From Lentibacter sp. XHP0401 (GTDB lineage: Bacteria > Pseudomonadota > Alphaproteobacteria > Rhodobacterales > Rhodobacteraceae): a stretch of 64,000 nt of DNA. The stretch spans positions 62,001-126,000 of the forward strand of contig NZ_JAOWLC010000003.1 in assembly GCF_025751535.1 (NCBI RefSeq), in the 5' to 3' direction. Below the pieces are notes generated by a model, which saw only the letters and a list, made by a program, of their open reading frames with translations, ran no database searches and had not been told where the DNA came from. Shown here in pieces: positions 42,278 to 51,604 of the stretch (its first letter is position 1; every line of letters starts with the position of its first letter). Both the position numbers and the translations under genes were made by a program.

Positions 42278-43206
42278 CTGAAAGCTTTTCCGCTGTAATA
42301 GAGACGATTTCTGCCAAAAAGCGGCGCTACAAGTTTGAATTGAGCCTAGGCGCTTCCCTGCTCATCGCTGCCTGCTTGGGGATGGCAACAGCAGACGGCG
42401 ACATGGTAGGCGCCTTCGCGCTTCTTAGCCTCGGTTTGTTCGGTCTTTACACCTTGCAAATCAACCGTTTCAAAAAGCACAGCACCGATCTCATCATGCC
42501 TCTGCTCTGCAACGCGGTTGAAGGCCTCGCCTACAACGGCCTGCAAGAACCGCCCTTTGTCGATCGTGAAAAAGAACTTCTCCTGCCTGGCGGCTACTTC
42601 AGCGGGCACAGCATCAGCCTGACAGGCAAGTTCGGCAACCAGTGGTTCCGCCAGTTTAATGTCACACTAGAAGAATCAGACGGCGACAACACCAAAACTA
42701 CCTTCCGCGGCGTTGTCCTTCAATTGCCGCCCCTTGGTATTGCGCCGCCACTTCTCGTCCGCCCAAACAGCCGCGCACGCGGGGCGCTCGGCACGTGGGT
42801 CTTCGGCCCGAATGACCCTATGCCAGCCAAAACTGAACTTGGCAGGCTCTCGGCAAACGGCGAAGCTCTAACCCTTTTTGCCCCCGATGAAGCCACAATC
42901 GACACCTACGCCACGAATCTCAAAGCCCTCATCGCCACCTCCGATGCCACCTTCACCGACAGCGCCACAATCGACACGGCCCTCATAACCCAAAGCGCCA
43001 CATGGCTCGCAATCTCCGATAACTCCCTGCCGTTTTCCATCGGCGGGTTGTTTCAATCCAGAACAGCTCTCGCCGCCGATATCGAGCGCGCCTCAGCCGA
43101 ACTCGCAGTGCCGCTGCGCCTCATGCAGCTCTGGGTAGACGGCCTCCGCAAAAAACCCGAACCGCCCACATCCCCGAAATTGCACGCCAAAACTGCTACC
43201 TTTTAA
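42259..43206 (+). CDS. Membrane protein of unknown function, DUF3137-like
   Basis: A 315-residue protein with two hydrophobic segments (about residues 28-45 and 50-66) near the start and a large soluble part behind, probably cytoplasmic. Its layout, with a short N-terminal cytosolic stretch, a membrane hairpin and a mixed alpha/beta domain containing FRGVVLQLP, resembles the DUF3137 group, but I recognise no catalytic motif. The start ATG lies inside the sulfotransferase gene, 19 bases overlapping, so translation is probably coupled. The ribosome-binding site is weak. A function for the pair or trio cannot be given. Confidence 0.7.
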   Translation: MQTNALTESFSAVIETISAKKRRYKFELSLGASLLIAACLGMATADGDMVGAFALLSLGLFGLYTLQINRFKKHSTDLIMPLLCNAVEGLAYNGLQEPPFVDREKELLLPGGYFSGHSISLTGKFGNQWFRQFNVTLEESDGDNTKTTFRGVVLQLPPLGIAPPLLVRPNSRARGALGTWVFGPNDPMPAKTELGRLSANGEALTLFAPDEATIDTYATNLKALIATSDATFTDSATIDTALITQSATWLAISDNSLPFSIGGLFQSRTALAADIERASAELAVPLRLMQLWVDGLRKKPEPPTSPKLHAKTATF

Positions 43207-43293
43207 CCCAGTTTCCGTTGATTAAGCACATTCCCCTTGTCTCACATCGCGGTTGCTCTATCTGTCTTGCAAGCAACAATAAGACAGAGACGT

Positions 43294-44331
43294 ATGAACA
43301 TAGCATCCGCCTTCCCGAACGAGCAGACCACCAAAACCAAGTCAGCAAAAGAATGGGTCACAACACTGGCCAAGTTCCGCGAGCCAAACGCAGCCCGCAG
43401 CAATTTCGAGCTTTTGGTCACGGCCATTCCCTTTCTGGCTCTCTGGGCGCTCGCTTGGGCCTCCCTCTCTGTCAGCTATTGGCTCACGCTCGTGCTATCC
43501 GTGCCAATAGCGGCGTTCCTCCTCCGCCTCTTCACAATCCAGCATGATTGCGGCCACGGCTCCCTGTTCAAAAACCGTGACATGAGCGATTGGATCGGGC
43601 GTGGCCTCGGCGTGCTCACCCTCACCCCCTATGATGTCTGGCGCCGCACCCACGCGATTCATCATTCCTCGCACGGCAATCTCGCCAAGCGTGGCATCGG
43701 CGATATCGTCACCCTCACCGTGGCTGAATATCAGGCGCTCTCACCGCTCTGGAAACTTCAGTATCGCGCCTATCGCAACCCGTTCTTCCTCTTCGGCTTT
43801 GTCCCCGCCTATCTCTTCTTCATCCAGCAGCGCTTCCCCGTGGGCCTCACGCGCACACCCAAATACTGGGTCTCCGCCATGCTCACCAATCTGGCAATCC
43901 TTACAATCCTCGGCACGCTTTACTATTTCGGCGGTTGGGCTCCGATCCTGCTTATCTTCGTCCCCTCAACCCTGCTCGCCGCAACCGCTGGCATGTGGCT
44001 CTTCTACGTCCAGCACCAGTTCGAAGAAACAACATGGGACCAGAATGAAAACTGGGATCTACACGACGCCGCGCTCTACGGCAGCTCGCACTATATCCTG
44101 CCCTCATGGATCAACTGGTTCAGCGCCAACATCGGCATCCACCATGTTCATCACCTCTATGCGCGCATCCCGTTCTACCGCCTGCCAGAAGTGCTGCGCG
44201 AGAACGCCGAACTGGCCGAGATCAACCGTATGACAATCCGCGAAAGCCTCGCCAGCGTTCGCATGCACCTCTGGGATGAAAACGGCAAACGTCTGCTTTC
44301 CTTCCGTCAAGCGCGCGCAATGACCGCCTAA
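43294..44331 (+). CDS. Fatty acid desaturase family protein
   Basis: A 345-residue membrane-bound di-iron desaturase. The three histidine boxes are present: H84-DCGH-88, H120-AIHH-124 and HHVHH at about residue 281. Hydrophobic pairs at about 40-80 and 175-235 fit the four-helix topology. It should introduce a double bond into an acyl chain with O2 and an electron donor; chain position and carrier are unknown, although the boxes resemble the omega-type bacterial group more than sphingolipid desaturases. The ATG at 43294 was chosen because upstream codons lack family character. Repeat G follows ten bases after the stop, before the convergent SCP2 gene. Confidence 0.85.
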   Translation: MNIASAFPNEQTTKTKSAKEWVTTLAKFREPNAARSNFELLVTAIPFLALWALAWASLSVSYWLTLVLSVPIAAFLLRLFTIQHDCGHGSLFKNRDMSDWIGRGLGVLTLTPYDVWRRTHAIHHSSHGNLAKRGIGDIVTLTVAEYQALSPLWKLQYRAYRNPFFLFGFVPAYLFFIQQRFPVGLTRTPKYWVSAMLTNLAILTILGTLYYFGGWAPILLIFVPSTLLAATAGMWLFYVQHQFEETTWDQNENWDLHDAALYGSSHYILPSWINWFSANIGIHHVHHLYARIPFYRLPEVLRENAELAEINRMTIRESLASVRMHLWDENGKRLLSFRQARAMTA

Positions 44332-44340
44332 CAACAACCA

Positions 44341-44455
44341 CTCTTTCTTATTGCTCCAAATATCCTAGGGGGAGGATTCAAAAGCTCTAAAGCTTTTGAA
44401 TCAGGGGGACTAGTCCCCCGCCTCGGTCGGATTCTCGCGCAGCGAAAATTCGAAG
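44341..44455 (+). repeat. Modular palindromic intergenic repeat, copy G (four modules)
   Basis: Leader CTCTTTCTTATTGCTCC-AAATATCCTAGGGGG; extra hairpin GATTCAAAAGCT-ctaa-AGCTTTTGAATC (44375-44402, perfect 12-bp arms); GC palindrome GGGGGAC-ta-GTCCCCC (44404-44419); end module TCGG-ATTCTCGC-gca-GCGAAAAT-TCGAA. In the GC hairpin, G:C has become A:T in both arms compared with copies D and F. It lies between convergent genes. Confidence 0.88.
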
Positions 44456-44456
44456 C

Positions 44457-44732
44457 CTAAAGCAGCTTCGCCAGTCGCATGGCAACACCCATATCGCCCG
44501 AGACCTTCAGCTTCCCCGTCATAACACCCGTCATGGCATTCAGCTTGCCGGTCAGCAGCTTGCCAAGATTCTCCTTGCTGATCTTCAGGGTGCAGTCTGT
44601 CGGCTCGTCTTGGGCCAAAACAGCCCCATCCTTCAAAATAATCACCCCGTCCGCACCGCAATCAAACTTGAGAGAGCCCTCAAAGCTCTTGCCCTTCAGC
44701 CCGCGTTCAATGCCTTCAGCCATTTCTTGCAT
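44457..44732 (-). CDS. SCP2 sterol-binding-domain protein
   Basis: A 91-residue stand-alone SCP2 domain, which forms a lipid-binding pocket. Family features are CGADGVIILKDG and the helix-turn of DCTLKISKENLGKLLTGKLN, followed by the hydrophobic C-terminal helix MGVAMRLAKLL that lines the pocket. It probably carries or presents a fatty acid, acyl-CoA or other lipid; the partner is unknown. The ATG at 44730-44732 is the only plausible start. The gene is likely transcribed alone, 73 bases after the start region of the MFS gene on the same strand. Confidence 0.88.
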   Translation of the reverse strand: MQEMAEGIERGLKGKSFEGSLKFDCGADGVIILKDGAVLAQDEPTDCTLKISKENLGKLLTGKLNAMTGVMTGKLKVSGDMGVAMRLAKLL

Positions 44733-44805
44733 AATATGCCTCCACTTGGTTCACCCGATTATGGCTCACCTGAAAAGCCACCGCTGCACTAACCTTGCGG
44801 CACCT

Positions 44806-46068
44806 TCATGCCTTGGAAAAGCCCCGCCCCAAGGACCGCCATGCCACAGCCGTCAACAAAGCCGCTCCAAGCCCGGCCGCGGCAAACGGCATGGTCAGCG
44901 CTGCACCGCGGGGCATCAACGCCTCGGACCAGCTCACAATCAAACCTGATAAAAGCAAACCAACCGGCATCATCCCCCACGCCAGCAAGCGGTAAACCGA
45001 GTTCACCCGCCCAAGCAGCGCATCAGGAATCACCCGCTGACGGTAGCTCACCGATACGGTGTTCCAGATAAGCCCCGTCAACTCGAACATCGCCAGCACA
45101 AGAGCCAGCGCCCAGCCGTTCGGCGCAAAGACAATCGCGCCAAAGGCCACAGCGGAGGCCAGCGTCATCCATTGCGCCGTCGCCCCCGCGCCCAGCCGCT
45201 TTATCACCCGCTCGGCAATGAGTCCGCCAAGAATCCCGCCCACAGCCCCGGCGGCAAGGATAAGCCCGTATCCTCGCGCGCCCAGCCCGAGATTCTCCTG
45301 CACATGCAACACCAGCGCAATCACAACCATCTGGTGCAAAAGGTTCCACACTCCCGTCACCACAGCAAGCAGCCTCAGCAAAGGAGCCGCGCGCAAAAAG
45401 CCTAGCCCCTCGCGCAACTCCTTTCGCCAGTCGCGCGCCCCCGCCTGTTGTGGCTTGAACTGCCCGCGCAGCCCAAGCATCATCAAGGCCGCCAGCGCAA
45501 ATATCGCGGCATTCAGCGCGAAAGGCATCCAGATCACAAAAGCAATCAGAAACGCGCCCAGCGCCGGCCCGATAAGCGCATTGCCCACAAGCTCCACACT
45601 CCAGAGCCGCCCGTTTGCACGCTCAAGCCCCGCGTGCGGCACAATCGCAGGCAGCATTGTTTGCGCCGCATTGTCCCGAAACACTTCGGCTGTCCCCACC
45701 AGAAGCGCGCACATCAAAAGCGCTCCAAACAGAACAGGCACGCCCGTTCCGTTCTCCGGCGGCTCCCCAAGCGGCAAGGCCGACCAAACGAGAAGCGCAG
45801 CCACAGCAAAGACACAGGCGCGCAAAATATCCATCGTCAGCATAAGGCGGCGACGGTCCACGCGGTCGGTCACAATTCCCGCTGGCAGCGCAAATAAAAA
45901 CCATGGCATCCTAAGCGCCACAGGCATCAGCGCCACCAAAAGGGGGTCGCGTGTCAGCAGCGTCGCCATCCATGCCCAGACAACAACCGCAATTCCGTCT
46001 GCAAGGTTGGTCATCCCGCTCGCGGCAATAAAACGGCCAAGCTGGCGCGATGTGTCAGGTGTCGTCAT
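44806..46068 (-). CDS. Major facilitator superfamily transporter
   Basis: A 420-residue membrane protein with about twelve hydrophobic segments and the MFS motif-A-like GIVTDRVDRRRLML between helices two and three. The layout, with DNAAQTMLPAIVPHAGLERANG, resembles the group of MFS exporters annotated as macrolide or enterobactin exporter-like, in which helices five and six follow a similar stretch. The substrate is unknown, and there is no resistance context. It lies after a 233-base gap that holds dispersed repeat 2 and the argG terminator. SCP2 follows on the same strand. Confidence 0.85.
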   Translation of the reverse strand: MTTPDTSRQLGRFIAASGMTNLADGIAVVVWAWMATLLTRDPLLVALMPVALRMPWFLFALPAGIVTDRVDRRRLMLTMDILRACVFAVAALLVWSALPLGEPPENGTGVPVLFGALLMCALLVGTAEVFRDNAAQTMLPAIVPHAGLERANGRLWSVELVGNALIGPALGAFLIAFVIWMPFALNAAIFALAALMMLGLRGQFKPQQAGARDWRKELREGLGFLRAAPLLRLLAVVTGVWNLLHQMVVIALVLHVQENLGLGARGYGLILAAGAVGGILGGLIAERVIKRLGAGATAQWMTLASAVAFGAIVFAPNGWALALVLAMFELTGLIWNTVSVSYRQRVIPDALLGRVNSVYRLLAWGMMPVGLLLSGLIVSWSEALMPRGAALTMPFAAAGLGAALLTAVAWRSLGRGFSKA

Positions 46069-46120
46069 GGTGCGCAGTCCTCAACCAGCGTGCGCCACAT
46101 TAATCAATTTTCCCTTAACG

Positions 46121-46190
46121 AAAACCCTGTTTGGGGGGTGTACGGGTTGTGCACGCATGGTGCACGCTTTTCACCCCCCTGCAATCAGCG
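46121..46190. repeat. Dispersed repeat family 2, copy 2
   Basis: Matches copy 1 at 4189-4260 through CGGGTTGTGC, CGCATGGTGCACGC, TTTCACCCCCC and AATCAGC. Here an outer stem is also possible, GGGGGGTG (46133-46140) with CACCCCCC (46172-46179), enclosing two GTGCAC palindromes separated by five bases. It lies between argG and the MFS gene. Confidence 0.7.
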
Positions 46191-46229
46191 CTGTTTCAGC
46201 CCGTTAACCTTTCAAAACGCAGGGGTAAC

Positions 46230-46267
46230 AAAAGCAAAACGGGCCTATGCTACACTGCACAGACCCG
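46230..46267 (-). terminator. Terminator behind argG
   Basis: On the minus strand, CGGGTCT (46267-46261) pairs with AGGCCCG (46246-46240), seven pairs with one wobble, and is followed by TTTTGCTTTTG. It lies 34 bases after the argG stop. The loop of 14 bases is large, so strength is uncertain. Confidence 0.5.
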
Positions 46268-46301
46268 CTTGATTTTATTAGGTTTTCAACCCTCGAAAGG
46301 A

Positions 46302-47519
46302 TTATTTGAACCGACGATTCCGTGTTGCAAGAAGCTTGAGGCGAAGCGCGTTCAACTGGATGAATCCCGCCGCATCTTTCTGGTCATACGCACCGGCATC
46401 ATCCTCAAATGTCACATGCGCCTCCGAGTAAAGCGAGTGGTCCGACCAGCGGCCAACGCAAGTCGCCGCGCCCTTGTAAAGCTTGAGCTTCACTGTGCCG
46501 GTCACATGTTCCTGGCTTTTATCGATCGCCGCTTGCAGCATTTCGCGCTCGGGGCTGAACCAGAAACCATTATAAATAAGCTCTGCATAACGCGGCATCA
46601 GACTGTCTTTCAAATGCCCCGCACCGCTATCGAGCGTGATCTGCTCAATCCCGCGGTGCGCTTCAAGCAGCACAGTCCCCCCGGGCGTCTCATAAATCCC
46701 GCGGGATTTCATGCCAACAAAGCGGTTCTCGACAAAATCAAGACGGCCAATCCCGTGCTTCCCGCCCATCTCGTTGAGCTTGGTCAAAATCGTCGCAGGG
46801 CTCATAGCCTCGCCATTGATGCTCACAGCATCGCCGCGCTCAAAGCCCACTTCGATGTATTCCGCCTCGTTCGGCGCATCCTCGGGGCTCACCGTGCGCT
46901 GGTAAACATAGTCAGGCGCCATCTCGGCAGGGTCTTCCAAAACCTTGCCTTCGCTTGAGGTGTGCAGCAAATTCGCATCCACCGAGAAAGGCGCTTCCCC
47001 ACGCTTGTCCTTGGCAATCGGAATCTGGTTTTTCTCAGCAAAATCAAGAAGTTTGGTGCGGCTGGTCAAATCCCATTCCCGCCAAGGCGCAATCACCTTG
47101 ATGTCGGGGTTGAGCGCGTAGCAAGCCAGCTCGAAGCGCACTTGGTCGTTGCCCTTTCCCGTCGCCCCATGGGCCACAGCATCCGCACCGACTTCCTCGG
47201 CGATCTCGACAAGGCGCTTGGAAATAAGCGGCCGCGCAATCGACGTGCCAAGCAGGTAAAGCCCTTCATAAACAGCATTCGCACGGAACATCGGAAAGAC
47301 AAAATCACGCACAAACTCTTCGCGTACATCCTCGATATAGATGTCTTTCACACCCATCATCTCGGCTTTCTTGCGCGCAGGTTCCAGTTCTTCGCCCTGG
47401 CCCAGATCGGCGGTAAAGGTCACGACTTCGCAGCCATATTCCGTCTCAAGCCACTTGAGAATGATGGAGGTGTCCAGACCACCAGAATACGCAAGGACAA
47501 CTTTTTTAGGAGCCGACAT
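46302..47519 (-). CDS. argG: Argininosuccinate synthase
   Basis: A 405-residue ArgG that joins citrulline and aspartate with ATP to give argininosuccinate, the penultimate step of arginine synthesis. The N-terminal PP-loop AYSGGLDTS binds ATP; further family segments are [15 protein letters not shown] and [19 protein letters not shown]. The start ATG at 47517-47519 lies where the family begins; the frame is open upstream into the ilvA leader. It is divergent from ilvA with a 102-base shared upstream region. No other arginine gene is in the window. An ArgR-type operator was not recognised. Confidence 0.96.
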   Translation of the reverse strand: MSAPKKVVLAYSGGLDTSIILKWLETEYGCEVVTFTADLGQGEELEPARKKAEMMGVKDIYIEDVREEFVRDFVFPMFRANAVYEGLYLLGTSIARPLISKRLVEIAEEVGADAVAHGATGKGNDQVRFELACYALNPDIKVIAPWREWDLTSRTKLLDFAEKNQIPIAKDKRGEAPFSVDANLLHTSSEGKVLEDPAEMAPDYVYQRTVSPEDAPNEAEYIEVGFERGDAVSINGEAMSPATILTKLNEMGGKHGIGRLDFVENRFVGMKSRGIYETPGGTVLLEAHRGIEQITLDSGAGHLKDSLMPRYAELIYNGFWFSPEREMLQAAIDKSQEHVTGTVKLKLYKGAATCVGRWSDHSLYSEAHVTFEDDAGAYDQKDAAGFIQLNALRLKLLATRNRRFK

Positions 47520-47621
47520 GATGATTTCCTCTTGTCTTGTTTGCCGCGAGGTAGCGCTTTTCGCGCGCCTCTGCAAGCGCAGCCCCTTGCTTTGCGGGCC
47601 ATCGTGGTAGAATAAAACCGG

Positions 47622-48860
47622 ATGGATAATATCAAACCCGCCTCCCGCCAGATCGCTCAAGCTCTCCGCAACGTGTTCGAAGCCACCCCGCTTCAACGCA
47701 ATGCCCACCTGTCCGAGATCTATGGGGCCGACATTTTTCTCAAGCGCGAAGACCTAACCCCTGTGCGCTCCTACAAAATTCGCGGCGCATTCAACGCCAT
47801 GACCAATGCCATGAAGGGCCGCGACACCTCGCCGCTTTTTGTCTGCGCAAGTGCGGGGAACCATGCTCAAGGCGTTGCATTCATGTGCAAATATCTCGGC
47901 GTGCGCGGACGCATTTTTATGCCTGTCACAACCCCCAGCCAGAAGATCATGAAGACAAAAACCTTCGGTGGTGCTCTCATAGAGATCCGACTGGTAGGCG
48001 ATTACTTTGATGAAACCCTCGCCGCCGCAAAGGCCGATTGTGAAAGTGAGCAAGGCATCTTCCTACCCCCGTTTGATGCAGAAGACGTGATTATGGGCCA
48101 GTCCACGGTCGCTGCCGAAATTGAAGAACAACTCGGCCAAGCGCCTGATCTCATCGTGCTGCCCGTCGGCGGGGGCGGCCTCTCCGCTGGCGTAACATCC
48201 TACTTCGGCAACGAGGCTCACTACGCCTTTGTCGAGCCATCAGGCGGCGCCTGCCTCGCCGCAGCACAAGAAGCTGGCAAGCCCGTTTCGCTTGAGCGTA
48301 TCAACTCTTTTGTCGATGGTGCCGCCGTGGCCGAGATCGGCCAACTCACCTTTGAAAAGCTCCGCCCTTACAAAGACGAGGTTCACCTGCAGATCAATGA
48401 AGACAGGCTCTGCACAACCCTCATCGAAATGCTCAATGTCGAAGGCGTTGTGCTTGAGCCCGCAGGCGCGCTCACCATCGACGCGCTCAAGGATATGCAC
48501 GAGGAAATCAAAGGTAAAACCGTGGTCTGCATCGTCTCTGGCAGCAACTTTGATTTCGAGCGTTTGCCTGAAGTCAAAGAACGCGCTCAGCGCTACTCCG
48601 GCCTCAAGAAATACTTCATTCTGCGGATGCCCCAGCGGCCCGGCGCGCTCAAGGATTTTCTCGGCTTCCTCGGCCCGCACGACGACATCACCCGCTTTGA
48701 ATACCTCAAGAAATCCGCGCGGAATTTCGGATCGGTCCTCATCGGGATCGAGACAGACACTCCCGAGAGCTTCGAGCGCCTAATGCGTTTGGCGAATGAT
48801 AAAGGCTTCAGCGCGCGCGACATCACGAACGATGAAGTGCTGTCGTCATTCCTTGTCTAA
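47622..48860 (+). CDS. ilvA: Threonine ammonia-lyase (threonine dehydratase)
   Basis: A 412-residue fold-type II PLP enzyme that deaminates threonine to 2-oxobutanoate, the first step of isoleucine synthesis. The Schiff-base Lys is in [11 protein letters not shown], the Gly-rich phosphate loop is [10 protein letters not shown], and a C-terminal ACT-like regulatory domain (about residues 330-412) begins [17 protein letters not shown] single ACT-like domain is the short biosynthetic form. The ATG at 47622 fits the family start. It overlaps the CCA-adding enzyme gene by 15 bases at the 3' end, convergently. Feedback by isoleucine is expected from the domain but not shown. Confidence 0.94.
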   Translation: MDNIKPASRQIAQALRNVFEATPLQRNAHLSEIYGADIFLKREDLTPVRSYKIRGAFNAMTNAMKGRDTSPLFVCASAGNHAQGVAFMCKYLGVRGRIFMPVTTPSQKIMKTKTFGGALIEIRLVGDYFDETLAAAKADCESEQGIFLPPFDAEDVIMGQSTVAAEIEEQLGQAPDLIVLPVGGGGLSAGVTSYFGNEAHYAFVEPSGGACLAAAQEAGKPVSLERINSFVDGAAVAEIGQLTFEKLRPYKDEVHLQINEDRLCTTLIEMLNVEGVVLEPAGALTIDALKDMHEEIKGKTVVCIVSGSNFDFERLPEVKERAQRYSGLKKYFILRMPQRPGALKDFLGFLGPHDDITRFEYLKKSARNFGSVLIGIETDTPESFERLMRLANDKGFSARDITNDEVLSSFLV

Positions 48861-49979
48861 AAGCTGTCCTTTGGTCAGCGTAAAGCCCGAAGCAATCCAG
48901 GCCCGCTCCGTCCGCTTGAGCGCATCGCCAAGCGCTTTGCCCTTAAGGTGCGGCAGGTCTTTCGCCGTCAAAGGAAACCGCTGCGCAGCAGCCGCATCAA
49001 GCCTTGCCATGTCAGCAGCTCCACCTAGCAACGCCACCCTTACAAGCAAGGCGTTCCGTGCAGTATTTGCATCGGTGCGGTAAGCCAGTTCCTCGGCGCC
49101 CTGATCACTCCATGCAAAGCGCCTCACTATGTCAAACAAGCGCTGTTCTTTCTTGGAAAGCCGTAGAGACATCTCCCCCGAAAAAACCAGAAGAGCAGCC
49201 AGCCGCACCACAGGCTCGACTCCACCACCAAGCTCCAGGAAGCGCTGTAAAACAGGCAGGCTTGCGCCGCCCACAATCCGCGCCAGAACGCCGGCCTCTT
49301 GCATCAGGTCCAGCACATCTATCAGCTGATCAGAAGCCAGCAGTTTCAGCATCTCAGCCGTCTGCCGTTCAACCGAAACATGCCGTAAGCCATAGCTCAA
49401 CCTTGCGGCTGCCTGCGCGGCGGCAGGGTCGATCCCTTTTGCGCCAAAGCCCAGCTGCGCCGCAAATCGAAAGAGCCGCACGATGCGCAGATAATCTTCC
49501 CTTATCCGTTGATCCGCAGCGCCAACAAAGCAGATCTTGCGCGCTTCAATATCGGCCATCCCGCCTGTCGGGTCAGCGAGGTTGCCCATGCGGTCTGCAT
49601 AGAGCGCATTCATCCGAAAATCACGCCGCGCCGCATCATCTTCAAGACTGTCGGAAAATGCGACGACAGCATGCCGCCCATCTGTATCTATATCCTTGCG
49701 AAAGGTCGTAACCTCAAGCACAGATCCGCCGCCGACCACAGTAACAGTGCCGTGTTCAAGCCCCGTTGGGACAGACTTCATGTCCAGCGCCTTGGCTGTT
49801 TCAATGACAGTATCAGGTCGCGCACTTGTGGCGATATCAAGGTCTTTCACAGACAGGCCAAGCAGCGCATTTCGCACGCAACCGCCGACGAAATAGGCCT
49901 CATAGCCATCCGCTTCCAGCGCCGCCAAAAACGCTTGGGCGGCTTCATCTTCAAGCCATTTGCCCGAAACCTGTGTCAC
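48846..49979 (-). CDS. cca: CCA tRNA nucleotidyltransferase / poly(A) polymerase family
   Basis: A 377-residue class II nucleotidyltransferase, which adds or repairs the CCA end of tRNA. The head has YFVGGCVRNALLGLSVKDLDI with the catalytic aspartates, then EVTTFRKD, RRDFRMNALYAD and the ERxxxE-like RIREDYLRIVRLFRFAAQLGF. The tail is helical. I take the GTG at 49977-49979, which overlaps the NUDIX stop in GTGA, as the start; upstream codons are shadow. Pure poly(A) polymerases have similar heads, but length and RRDFRMNA motif favour CCA addition. It is the last gene of hslO-NUDIX-cca. Confidence 0.9.
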   Translation of the reverse strand: MTQVSGKWLEDEAAQAFLAALEADGYEAYFVGGCVRNALLGLSVKDLDIATSARPDTVIETAKALDMKSVPTGLEHGTVTVVGGGSVLEVTTFRKDIDTDGRHAVVAFSDSLEDDAARRDFRMNALYADRMGNLADPTGGMADIEARKICFVGAADQRIREDYLRIVRLFRFAAQLGFGAKGIDPAAAQAAARLSYGLRHVSVERQTAEMLKLLASDQLIDVLDLMQEAGVLARIVGGASLPVLQRFLELGGGVEPVVRLAALLVFSGEMSLRLSKKEQRLFDIVRRFAWSDQGAEELAYRTDANTARNALLVRVALLGGAADMARLDAAAAQRFPLTAKDLPHLKGKALGDALKRTERAWIASGFTLTKGQLLDKE

Positions 49980-50569
49980 CCTGAAATCCGCTCCGCCAAG
50001 CCCAGCGTCATACGCGCTGTCGCGCCCCAAATATAATGCGGGCCATATGGAATTGTGTAGTATTTTCGAAACGCACCGCGAAACTGGCGCCCCTGCACCG
50101 AGTAATTCGCCGGCTCTATCAAATGTGAAAGCGGCACGAAGATGATTTCCTCTACCTCGCCAGCGTCGAGCACTGGCTCAAAAGGGTTTCGCACAAATCC
50201 AAGGATAGGCTGCACTGTAAACCCTGTCACCGTCAGGTGCTCCGGCAGCGCTCCAAACACATCAACCGTTTCAGGCGGCAGGCCGACTTCCTCATACGCC
50301 TCGCGCAAGCTGGCGGCCTCTACCGAAGCATCACTCGCCTCAACCTTTCCGCCCGGAAAAGCGATCTGCCCGGGGTGATGTCGTAAATGCTGCGCCCGCT
50401 TGGTGAGGATCACATTCAAAGCACCCTCCCGCTCGATTAATGCGATCAAAACGGCAGCGGGGCTTTTTATTCCGTGCTCAACAGGGATGACATCCGGGTT
50501 CAGATCATAATCAGACGAGACCGCTCCCGCCTTGGCCAGAGCGGCCTTTATCTGCGCGATCTGTTCCAA
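49976..50569 (-). CDS. NUDIX hydrolase, CoA-pyrophosphatase (NudL-like) group
   Basis: A 197-residue NUDIX protein. The NUDIX box is complete: GGKVEASDASVEAASLREAYEEVGL (from about residue 72). Before it comes LTKRAQHLRHHPGQIAFPGG, the motif that typifies the CoA-pyrophosphatase group, so hydrolysis of CoA or related diphosphates is likely. The start appears to be TTG (50567-50569), four bases after the hslO stop; no ATG is available near the family start. Next gene cca starts within the stop. The unusual start may limit its expression in the operon. Confidence 0.87.
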   Translation of the reverse strand: MEQIAQIKAALAKAGAVSSDYDLNPDVIPVEHGIKSPAAVLIALIEREGALNVILTKRAQHLRHHPGQIAFPGGKVEASDASVEAASLREAYEEVGLPPETVDVFGALPEHLTVTGFTVQPILGFVRNPFEPVLDAGEVEEIIFVPLSHLIEPANYSVQGRQFRGAFRKYYTIPYGPHYIWGATARMTLGLAERISG

Positions 50570-50573
50570 AGCC

Positions 50574-51536
50574 CTATTTCGCCGCTAAGCCGACCGTGGC
50601 AGGATCAAGCTCGAAATGGCGGTTACAGAACTGGCAGTCAGCGGTGACTTTTCCGTCTTCTGTTGTCATCTTTTCGATGTCTTTCACCCCATAGATCGAA
50701 AGGCTCTGGCGCACACGCTCTTCCGAACAAGTACAGCCAAATTGAACATCTTTGGGTTCGTAAACCGCAGGCTCTTCTTCGTTGAACAGCCTCCAAACAA
50801 GCTCAGGCGGGGAGACATAAGGCCCAAGCAATTCAAGGCCTTCGACCGTGTTGAGCAGGATGTTCACCCTGTTCCAGTCTTCATCCTTGCGTTGCGCATG
50901 ATCACGCTGTTCTTTCTCATTCTCGGGGTCACCCCCCTCGCTCTTGAGCGATTTGGGCAAATGTTGCAAAAGCATACCCGCCGCACGCCATTGCGTGCCA
51001 GTGTCTTTCATATAGGTCTCGCCATGCTCGACAATCAGCTTGGTCGCGATCTGCTCGGACGCGGCAAAATAGCCCTCAGCGGCTTCGGCAATAGAGCTTC
51101 CATCAAGACCAGACAGCGCCTTATACGGCGTCGCGCCTTTGCCCTGATCAATGATAACCGCAAAGTAGCCTTTACCCAGCTGATCAAAGGGTTTTCCATT
51201 CGTGATCCGCGCCCCGTCATAGCTGGCATAAGCACGAATGCTTGCGGGTGCGTCAACCTCGGCAGGTGCAAAATAGTCAGTCGCAATCATTCGCACGGGC
51301 CCATCTGTCTGCACTTGCAAAGACAGCTTCCATTTCGGCTCAACCATACTTCCCAGCAATGCAGTGATGATCACCATTTCAGAGATCAATGACTCAACTT
51401 GCTTAGGGTAATTATGCTGCGAAAGGATATCATTAACCGTCTGGTCAAGGCGTACAACTCTGCCGCGGCAGTCTGATACACGCAGCTCAAAAGGCAGGAT
51501 TTTCTCATCCCAGTTTATGTTCGAAGCGTCTTCCAT
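50574..51536 (-). CDS. hslO: Redox-regulated chaperone Hsp33
   Basis: A 321-residue Hsp33, a chaperone switched on by hypochlorite or peroxide plus heat. The zinc-binding redox switch at the C terminus is intact: C269-T-C271 in GCTCSEE and C302-QF-C305. When oxidised, these cysteines form disulfides and free the substrate-binding region. The ATG at 51534-51536 begins the family-like segment; a GTG eleven codons upstream is possible. It heads hslO-NUDIX-cca. Its operon is separated from the RbaY-like gene by 68 bases on the same strand. Relationship to CnoX and MsrA in this window is functional only. Confidence 0.93.
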   Translation of the reverse strand: MEDASNINWDEKILPFELRVSDCRGRVVRLDQTVNDILSQHNYPKQVESLISEMVIITALLGSMVEPKWKLSLQVQTDGPVRMIATDYFAPAEVDAPASIRAYASYDGARITNGKPFDQLGKGYFAVIIDQGKGATPYKALSGLDGSSIAEAAEGYFAASEQIATKLIVEHGETYMKDTGTQWRAAGMLLQHLPKSLKSEGGDPENEKEQRDHAQRKDEDWNRVNILLNTVEGLELLGPYVSPPELVWRLFNEEEPAVYEPKDVQFGCTCSEERVRQSLSIYGVKDIEKMTTEDGKVTADCQFCNRHFELDPATVGLAAK

Positions 51537-51604
51537 AGGGGCCACCCAATCTCTCTGTTCGCCCAGCACCTAATAGCGCAGGCCCAGTTGCGCAAGACAA
51601 CAGA

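Noticed and set aside
13171-44455. CRISPR array, because of recurring palindromic units
   Set aside because: The units are kilobases apart, single, and each lies behind a different gene; no cas genes.
46131-46958. Open frame of 275 codons running through repeat 2 and across argG
   Set aside because: It is antisense to argG for most of its length and begins in a repeat; no ribosome-binding site.
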